DNA of 64,000 nt from Methylomagnum ishizawai (lineage in GTDB: Bacteria > Pseudomonadota > Gammaproteobacteria > Methylococcales > Methylococcaceae). Every line of letters starts with the position of its first letter. Position 1 is the stretch's first letter. The DNA lies in contig NZ_FXAM01000002.1 of NCBI RefSeq assembly GCF_900155475.1, positions 1 to 64,000 of the forward strand. Reading direction: 5' to 3'. Positions 58,228-64,000 of this stretch are shown here, piece by piece. The translations under genes were made by a program, and so were the position numbers. The notes beneath the pieces are model-generated. The model was not told where the DNA came from, did not search any database, and saw nothing but the letters and a program-made list of their open reading frames with translations.

Positions 58228-59958
58228 ATGAACGCCCAATCGAAACACGCCCCCCGCATCCCGCTGCTCAAGGTTTATGAAAACATCGCGGCGGGTTCCC
58301 ATCCGCACCGTTCCTTCTACGTCCTGGTCACGCTGTCCACGGTCATCGCCGGGTTCGGGCTACTGTCCAACAGCGCCCCGGTGGTGATCGGCGCGATGCT
58401 GGTCGCGCCCTTGATGGTGCCCATCGTCGGCATGGCATTCGCCCTATCGGTGGGCGACGAACACCTGTTCCGCGATGCCAGCCTGGCCGAGTTCTGGGGG
58501 GTGGTCCTGTCCGTCGCCGTGTCCTATTTGATCGGGAGCCTAGCGCTGGACGTGGACTTCGGCCCGGAAATCATGGCCCGCACGGTGCCCACGACCTACG
58601 ATATTTTCGTGGCCCTCGCGGCCGGATTGGCGGGTGCCTACAGCATGGTGGACGAGCGGGTCAACGCGGCCTTGCCCGGCGTCGCCATCGCCACCTCGTT
58701 GGTGCCGCCGCTGACCGTGTCCGGGCTGTGCCTGGCGCAAGGGCGCATGGACCTGGCGGGCAGCGCGTTCCTGTTGTTCTTCGCCAACTTCCTGTCGATC
58801 CAGTTGGCCAGCGCGGCGATCTTCATCCGTTTCGGCTTCAACCGGGTCGCCTTCGAGGAGGACCATGGACGGATCACCTTCCGGGTGTTGCTGAGGCGCT
58901 TCGGCCTGAGTTTCGTCCTGCTGGTCGCGGTGGCGGCCTTCATGTCCAAGACCTTGTACGCCATGGCCACGGAAAAGGCTTTCCATCGCAGGCTGGAGGC
59001 GGTGGCGAGGGCGGAGGTGCAAAGGCGTCTGGGTGCCCAACTCGCCGATTTGCGTTATGTCCGCGACGGGAACGGCAGCGTCAACGCCGTGGTGTCCATC
59101 TTGACCCCGCAGGAATACCTGCCGGGTGACGTGGAAGCCTTGGAAAAGTCGGTGAAGAACGCGCTCGGGCTGGCGATGCACATCACCGTGCGCTCGCTGC
59201 TGTCCAAGGACGCCGATTCCCACGGGCCGGTGTTCATGCTGGACGAGGACAAGCTCAAGCGCGAGCAGGCGAGCCGGGAGGCCAGGTTCCTGAGCGAGGC
59301 GACCCGGCTGCTCAACGCCCAACTGGCCGAGGTGCCCGGCGCAAGGCTGGCGGACATCCGCCGGGAGCAGGACGAAACCAATCAAGTCATCGCGGTGGTG
59401 AGGACGCCCGAGGCCATCGCGCCGGAGCGGATCAAGCGCATCCAGGACGGCCTGCGGGAAACCCTAGACCCCACGCTGCGCCTGATTGTCCGCTCGGTGC
59501 TGACCCGCGACGCCGACGGCGACCACTACCTCTACGAGGCCGACCCCAAGGAGAAGCACGGGGAGCAGATCGCCGGGGAAGCACTGGAATTCTTCAAGCA
59601 ACTGGAATCGGCTCTGCAGACAGCCATCGCCGCGGCCCGGAAGGGGGCGGCGCTGTTGGAATTCCGCTACACCCAGCAGGAGGATGGATTGTTCGTGCTG
59701 GCGGTGGTCAGCACTCCCGACAATTTCACGCCCAAGCAAGTGGGCAAGATTCAAGCCGGGTTGCAGACCGGGTTCAACCGCCCCATCCGGCTGGTGGTGC
59801 GCTCGGTGGTGGGCGTCGACACCGGGGCCGAGGCCTATATCCCATCGCTGGATGAAAGCCCGCTGCAAAAAGGCACTCCACCCCAGCCCCAGCCGGAACC
59901 CATCGACAACGTCCCGGAAGCAGGGGAGTCCGTACCGGGCATCCATGCTGCCGACTAG
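58228..59958 (+). CDS. DUF389 membrane protein with three C-terminal repeats
   Basis: A 576-residue protein. The N-terminal 240 residues are a DUF389 (TIGR00341-like) membrane domain, with VVIGAMLVAPLMVPIVGMAF and VNAALPGVAIATSLVPPL. After a last membrane helix (about 225-245) come three tandem units of 85-95 residues ending VRSLLSKDAD, VRSVLTRDAD and VRSVVGVDTG, each with a preceding [IV]AVVxTPxxxxP-type strand. These soluble repeats face away from the membrane. Function of DUF389 is unknown (possibly transport). It starts 55 bases after amylosucrase without a strong ribosome binding site. Confidence 0.85.
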   Translation: MNAQSKHAPRIPLLKVYENIAAGSHPHRSFYVLVTLSTVIAGFGLLSNSAPVVIGAMLVAPLMVPIVGMAFALSVGDEHLFRDASLAEFWGVVLSVAVSYLIGSLALDVDFGPEIMARTVPTTYDIFVALAAGLAGAYSMVDERVNAALPGVAIATSLVPPLTVSGLCLAQGRMDLAGSAFLLFFANFLSIQLASAAIFIRFGFNRVAFEEDHGRITFRVLLRRFGLSFVLLVAVAAFMSKTLYAMATEKAFHRRLEAVARAEVQRRLGAQLADLRYVRDGNGSVNAVVSILTPQEYLPGDVEALEKSVKNALGLAMHITVRSLLSKDADSHGPVFMLDEDKLKREQASREARFLSEATRLLNAQLAEVPGARLADIRREQDETNQVIAVVRTPEAIAPERIKRIQDGLRETLDPTLRLIVRSVLTRDADGDHYLYEADPKEKHGEQIAGEALEFFKQLESALQTAIAAARKGAALLEFRYTQQEDGLFVLAVVSTPDNFTPKQVGKIQAGLQTGFNRPIRLVVRSVVGVDTGAEAYIPSLDESPLQKGTPPQPQPEPIDNVPEAGESVPGIHAAD

Positions 59959-59972
59959 CACCGGATTCCCGG

Positions 59973-60890
59973 TCAAGGGCTTGGCTGTTCTCCACACTCC
60001 CCACGGTCGGTCGAGGCTTGCGCCACCCGGTTCCGCCCGGCCTCCTTCGCGTCGTAGAGGGCTTTGTCGGCGGCCTCGATGAGCTTGGCGACGCCGCGAT
60101 GGCCGTTGGCGCGCGGTATCGCCGAGGCCACGCCCAGGCTGATGGTGACGAAGGCTCCGTTGGGATTGGCGGGATGCGCGATTTCCAGGGACTCCACTTT
60201 CCGCCGGATAGCTTCCGCCCGCGCCCATGCGCCTTGCAGGTCCGTTTCAGGCAGCAGGACGACAAACTCTTCTCCACCATAACGCGCGGGAAAATCGCCG
60301 GGCCGACGAAACCCAAGCTGTATCGCTTGCGCGATTTTCACCAGACAAGTATCTCCCGCTTGATGGCCGAAGGAATCGTTATATTTTTTGAATAAATCCA
60401 CATCGATGATGATTAGGGAAAGCGCGGCACCATCCCGCATCGCCCTATTCCACTCGGCATCCAGGCGCTCGTCAAAACCGCGGCGATTATTCAAACCGGT
60501 CAAGCCATCATTCAAGGCAAGCAGTTCGAGTTTGGCATTGGCCACCACAAGCTCGGCATCGCGGGCTTGAAGCGTTTGGCGCATTCGTTGTCCGTAAATA
60601 CCCAAAGCCCCCGTGAGCAAGATCAGTATGAAAAAAATGCAACGGTTAGCAATCACCAAGGACTGGGGCACAGCAGAGATCGGGCTTAGAAAAAGCCCGG
60701 ACACAAGCAGCCCCGAGCAAAACAGGGATAAAGCCACGATATTTACAGCGGAATCGGCAACCGCACTCAATGCGACAACGAGGATATACAAAGCACCTAC
60801 GGCGATACCCAATGGGGTGCTGGTATCAGCCATGAATATGCCGATCGCCAAGAGCAAGCAGACCGTTAGATTGGCTGTTTTTTTCTTCAT
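59973..60890 (-). CDS. Membrane-bound diguanylate cyclase (GGDEF)
   Basis: A 305-residue protein with about three membrane helices (residues 5-100), a short coiled coil and a GGDEF domain. The active-site signature is YGGEEFVVLLPE, preceded by an RPGD inhibitory (I-) site, and LNDGLTGLNNRR near the domain start is typical, so c-di-GMP synthesis with product inhibition is expected. It is convergent with the DUF389 gene, only 14 bases away. No sensor domain other than the membrane region is present. Confidence 0.92.
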   Translation of the reverse strand: MKKKTANLTVCLLLAIGIFMADTSTPLGIAVGALYILVVALSAVADSAVNIVALSLFCSGLLVSGLFLSPISAVPQSLVIANRCIFFILILLTGALGIYGQRMRQTLQARDAELVVANAKLELLALNDGLTGLNNRRGFDERLDAEWNRAMRDGAALSLIIIDVDLFKKYNDSFGHQAGDTCLVKIAQAIQLGFRRPGDFPARYGGEEFVVLLPETDLQGAWARAEAIRRKVESLEIAHPANPNGAFVTISLGVASAIPRANGHRGVAKLIEAADKALYDAKEAGRNRVAQASTDRGECGEQPSP

Positions 60891-61046
60891 GGCGGAATAT
60901 CGATGGAGTCGGCCAAGACAACTCCATTATGCTCTCGGTCCGGTGGATAGTCCCGGCCACCGGAAAGCGGCCCACGCGCCCCGGCACCATATTGCCGCGG
61001 ACCATGCGATTATGGGCGATTTCGGCTTGCGGGATATCCGCCGGAC

Positions 61047-64000
61047 TCACGGCGATACATCGCGCCCCTCGAACCAGCGGTACAAGGCGGGCAATACCAC
61101 CAGGGTCAACAGCGTGGACGAAATCAGCCCACCGATCACCACGATGGCGAGGGGGCGCTGGACTTCCGACCCCGGCCCGGTGGAGAACAGGAAGGGAATC
61201 AGGCTCAGCATGGCGACGGTCGCGGTCATCATCACGGGCCGGAACCGCTGCTTGCAGCCTTCGGCCACGGCTTGCCGGGATTCAATCCCCTGGCTGCGTA
61301 GGCTGCGGATGTAGGACACCAGCACCACCCCGTTCAGTACCGCGATGCCCCACAGGGTGATGAAACCCACCGAGGCGGGCACCGAGACATATTCCCCGGA
61401 CAGGAACAGCGAGAAGATGCCGCCCATGGACGCGAACGGCAACACCAGGATGATGAGCGCCGCGAACCGGAGCGAATTGAACAGCAAAAACAATAGGAAG
61501 AAGATCGCCCCGATGGTGATGGGGATGATGAGCTTCAGCCGGTTCATGGCCCGCTCCAGGTTCTCGTATTGCCCGCCCCATTTCAGGAAGTAGCCAGGCG
61601 GCAGCTTCACCTTCTCGGCCACCGCCTTCTGTAATTCGGCGACATAGCCGCCCAGGTCGCGGCCCTGGACGTTGGCCCCGATGACGATGCGGCGCTTCGC
61701 CATTTCCCGGCTGATCTGGGCGGGGCCGTCCACTTCCTTGACGGTCGCCAGATCGTCCAGCCTTATCAGGGCCCCATTGGGCGATTGCAGGAGGATTTCG
61801 TCGATGGACTCCTGGCTGTCCCGGAAGCCCTTGGGGAAGCGGACCACCGCCGAAAAACGCCGCTCGCCCTCGAAGATATCAGTGGCGACCCGTCCGCCGA
61901 TGGCGGTTTCGATGATGTCGTTGATATCCGCCACGTTGATGCCGTGGCGAGCGATGGCGCGGCGGTCGATGTCGATGGTCAGGGTGTCCTGGCCACTGAG
62001 CCGTTCCACCCGGATATCGGCGGTGCCCTTCACGGTGTTGAGCACCTTGATGATCTCGTCGGCGGTGAGCTTGAGTTCATGGAGGTCGTCGCCGAACAGC
62101 TTGATGGCGATATCCGAGCGCACCCCGGTCACCATCTCGTCCACCTTGTCGGAAATCGGCTGGGCCATGACCACCTGTACGCCCGGTAGCGCGCTCAGCT
62201 TTTCCCGGAGCTTTTCCATGATGGTGTCCTGGGTCCAGCCTTCGGGCAGTTGGTCCCGCGGCTTGAGCGTCAGGATCGGCGTGGACTCGTTCTCCGGCTG
62301 GGTGTCGGTGGGATTGTCGGCGCGGCCCAGTTGCGACACGGCCATGGCGACGCCGGGCACCTCCATCACCAATCGCATGGCCTCGGTTTCCATGCGGATC
62401 GATTCATCCAGCGAAATATTGGGCACCCGGTTGATGCCGGTCACGATGGTGCCTTCCTTCATCTCGGGAATGAACGAGGTGCCGAGGAAAGGCACCAAGG
62501 CGAGGCTCAGCGCCAAGGTCGCGACGGCGGCCAGCACCACCTTGACCGGGTTGTCGAGGGCGAAATTCAACAGGCCGAGATAGGGCCGCTTCATCAGGGC
62601 GATGACGCGGGTGTCATGTTCGGAGCCGCCCTTCAGCACATAGGCGCACAATACCGGCGAGAGCGTCAGGGAAAAGATCAGCGAGATGAACAAGGCGATG
62701 GCGATGGTGTAGGCCAGGGGCGCGAACAGCTTGCCCTCGATGCCTTCCAGGGTCATCAACGGCAGGAACACCAGGCAGATGATGCCGACGCCGAACAACA
62801 CCGGAACCGCGACTTCGGTGGCGGCCAGCAGCACCGTCAAATGGCGGTCGCGGGGATGATCCGCCGCCTCGCTGAGATGATGGAAGGCGTTCTCGACCAC
62901 CACCACCGAACCATCCACCATGATGCCGATGGCGATGGCCAGCCCGCCCAAGGACATGAGGTTGGCCGAGATACCGAAGTGGTTCATCGCCATGAAGGTA
63001 CAGAGCGGCGTGATGATGAGGGTCGCCACCACGATCAGGCTGGAGCGTATATCGCCGAGATACAGGAACAGCACCACGATCACCAAGGCGATGCCTTCCA
63101 ACAGCACCTTGCCCACGGTGTGGATGGCCGCGTCCACCAACAGGGAGCGGTCGTAATAAGGCACGATCCTGAGCCCGTCCGGCAACATGCCGCGGTCGTT
63201 GATTTCCTGGACCCGCGCCTTGATATCGCCGACCACCCGCTTGGCGTTGCCGCCCCGCATCATCATCACGATGCCCCCGGTGGATTCCGTGACGCCGTTC
63301 TTGATGACCGCCCCGGAGCGGACGGCGGCCCCGATGCGCGCCTCGGCCACGTCGCGGATGAAGACCGGCGTGCCATTGACCTCCTTGAGCATGATGTCCT
63401 CGATATCCTTCACCCCCTCGATCAAGCCGACGCCACGGATCAAGGATTGCCGGGCGTAGCGGGGCAGCTTGCCGCCGCCACTGTTGGCGTTGTTGAGGGC
63501 CAGGGCCGTGTACACGTCCTTGAGCGTCAGGCCGTAATGGCGCAGCCGGTCGGGGTTCGGGAACACCTGGTACTGCCGTTCGTAACCGCCGATGGAATTG
63601 ATCTCGGCCACGCCCGGAATGCCCCGCAGCAAGGGCCGCACCACCCAATCCTGGAGGGTGCGCCGAGCGGTCAGTTCCTCCATGCTTAGCGCCCGGCCGC
63701 CATCGTCGGGGCGTTCGAGGGTGTATTGGTAGACCTCGCCCAGGCCCGAGGATACCGGCCCGAGGATCGGGGTCACGCCTTCCGGCAAATTGCTGGCGGC
63801 TTCGATCATCCGCTCCAGCACCAATTGCCGGGCGAAGTACACGTCGGTGTCGTCGGTGAACACCAGGACGATCTGCGACAGGGCGTTGCGGTTCACCGAG
63901 CGCATTTCCACCAACCCTGGCAGGCCGGTCATGGCGATTTCCAAGGGCACGGTCACGAAGCGTTCCACCTCCTCCGGGGAACGCCCCGGCGCTTTCGCCG
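61047..64000 (-). CDS. CzcA/CusA-like heavy-metal RND efflux pump, N-terminus missing (runs off the window)
   Basis: At least 984 codons of an HME-RND inner-membrane pump, reading in from the right edge with its C-terminus (RWFEGRDVSP) at 61047. Seen are RSPEEVERFVTVPLEIAMTG (porter domain start), the TM4 signature AIGIMVDGSVVVVENAFHHL, and the pore and C-terminal helices (VVLVSYIRSLRSQG). The TM4 sequence is nearer the CusA type (AIGxMVD) than the Zn/Co CzcA type (DFGxxVDG), hinting at monovalent copper or silver, but this is a weak inference. Adaptor and outer-membrane genes should lie beyond the window. Confidence 0.92.
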   Translation of the reverse strand, partial: AKAPGRSPEEVERFVTVPLEIAMTGLPGLVEMRSVNRNALSQIVLVFTDDTDVYFARQLVLERMIEAASNLPEGVTPILGPVSSGLGEVYQYTLERPDDGGRALSMEELTARRTLQDWVVRPLLRGIPGVAEINSIGGYERQYQVFPNPDRLRHYGLTLKDVYTALALNNANSGGGKLPRYARQSLIRGVGLIEGVKDIEDIMLKEVNGTPVFIRDVAEARIGAAVRSGAVIKNGVTESTGGIVMMMRGGNAKRVVGDIKARVQEINDRGMLPDGLRIVPYYDRSLLVDAAIHTVGKVLLEGIALVIVVLFLYLGDIRSSLIVVATLIITPLCTFMAMNHFGISANLMSLGGLAIAIGIMVDGSVVVVENAFHHLSEAADHPRDRHLTVLLAATEVAVPVLFGVGIICLVFLPLMTLEGIEGKLFAPLAYTIAIALFISLIFSLTLSPVLCAYVLKGGSEHDTRVIALMKRPYLGLLNFALDNPVKVVLAAVATLALSLALVPFLGTSFIPEMKEGTIVTGINRVPNISLDESIRMETEAMRLVMEVPGVAMAVSQLGRADNPTDTQPENESTPILTLKPRDQLPEGWTQDTIMEKLREKLSALPGVQVVMAQPISDKVDEMVTGVRSDIAIKLFGDDLHELKLTADEIIKVLNTVKGTADIRVERLSGQDTLTIDIDRRAIARHGINVADINDIIETAIGGRVATDIFEGERRFSAVVRFPKGFRDSQESIDEILLQSPNGALIRLDDLATVKEVDGPAQISREMAKRRIVIGANVQGRDLGGYVAELQKAVAEKVKLPPGYFLKWGGQYENLERAMNRLKLIIPITIGAIFFLLFLLFNSLRFAALIILVLPFASMGGIFSLFLSGEYVSVPASVGFITLWGIAVLNGVVLVSYIRSLRSQGIESRQAVAEGCKQRFRPVMMTATVAMLSLIPFLFSTGPGSEVQRPLAIVVIGGLISSTLLTLVVLPALYRWFEGRDVSP

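Noticed and set aside
62250-63689. 479-codon plus-strand frame opposite the RND pump
   Set aside because: His/Asp/Gln-rich antisense of conserved RND segments.

Overview
The window looks like chromosomal DNA of a high-GC gammaproteobacterial methanotroph (Methylococcaceae-like, type Ib; genus not determinable from the sequence alone). The strongest clue is the four-gene sucrose operon at 52.2-58.2 kb (sucrose-phosphate synthase, sucrose-phosphate phosphatase, PfkB fructokinase, amylosucrase), an arrangement known from methanotrophs. Coding density is high, with many ATGA start/stop overlaps. No tRNA, rRNA, CRISPR array or intact mobile element was seen. Both ends cut through RND-type efflux genes.

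Layout. 0-1.7 kb: end of an efflux operon (outer-membrane NodT-type lipoprotein, then a truncated membrane fusion protein). 2.5-3.2 kb: two small charged proteins of unknown function. 3.2-16.0 kb: a trans-acyltransferase polyketide accessory island. Its two acyltransferase-type genes face away from a ten-gene run: phosphopantetheinyl transferase, AarF/UbiB-like kinase, PfaD-type enoyl reductase, P450, KS-like decarboxylase with Cys replaced by Ala, HMG-CoA synthase homologue, two crotonases, condensation-like acyltransferase and an acyl carrier protein. This is a complete beta-branching (HCS) cassette, but no modular synthase is present. 16.1-16.6 kb: decayed transposases. 16.7-23.0 kb: a giant hybrid histidine kinase with an HD-GYP response regulator. 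23-26 kb: an ISAzo13 remnant, a hydrolase-fold protein without its catalytic triad, a small conserved protein, a FIST sensor protein and a catalase remnant.

26.4-33.2 kb: a methyltransferase/HAD pair, then a DUF2341-LamG-ExbB fusion, ExbD, TonB and a periplasmic coiled-coil protein, closed by a clear terminator. 33.3-35.5 kb: alpha/beta hydrolase and an M14-type peptidase. 35.6-41.2 kb: phosphate-scavenging genes (alkaline phosphatase, DUF3299 lipoprotein, PhoX-like phosphatase with a candidate Pho box) and a prolyl-4-hydroxylase-like oxygenase. 41.4-46.1 kb: a MalT/SARP-like regulator divergent from a secreted GH5 endoglucanase. 46.1-46.5 kb: an IS1-family remnant. 46.5-51.7 kb: a MarR regulator, a DUF2490 outer-membrane protein, a hypothetical protein, a ClC channel and a cation/proton antiporter, with phased TTTGNNCAAA operator arrays on both sides of the DUF2490 gene. 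51.7-52.1 kb: a small PepSY-like secreted protein. 52.2-58.2 kb: sucrose operon. 58.2-60.9 kb: DUF389 membrane protein with three C-terminal repeats, and a diguanylate cyclase. 61.0-64.0 kb: CzcA/CusA-like heavy-metal RND pump, truncated.

The most unusual features are the orphan polyketide beta-branching island, the phased operator arrays, the carbohydrate-binding-like ExbB fusion operon, and several proteins that keep their fold but have lost catalytic residues.
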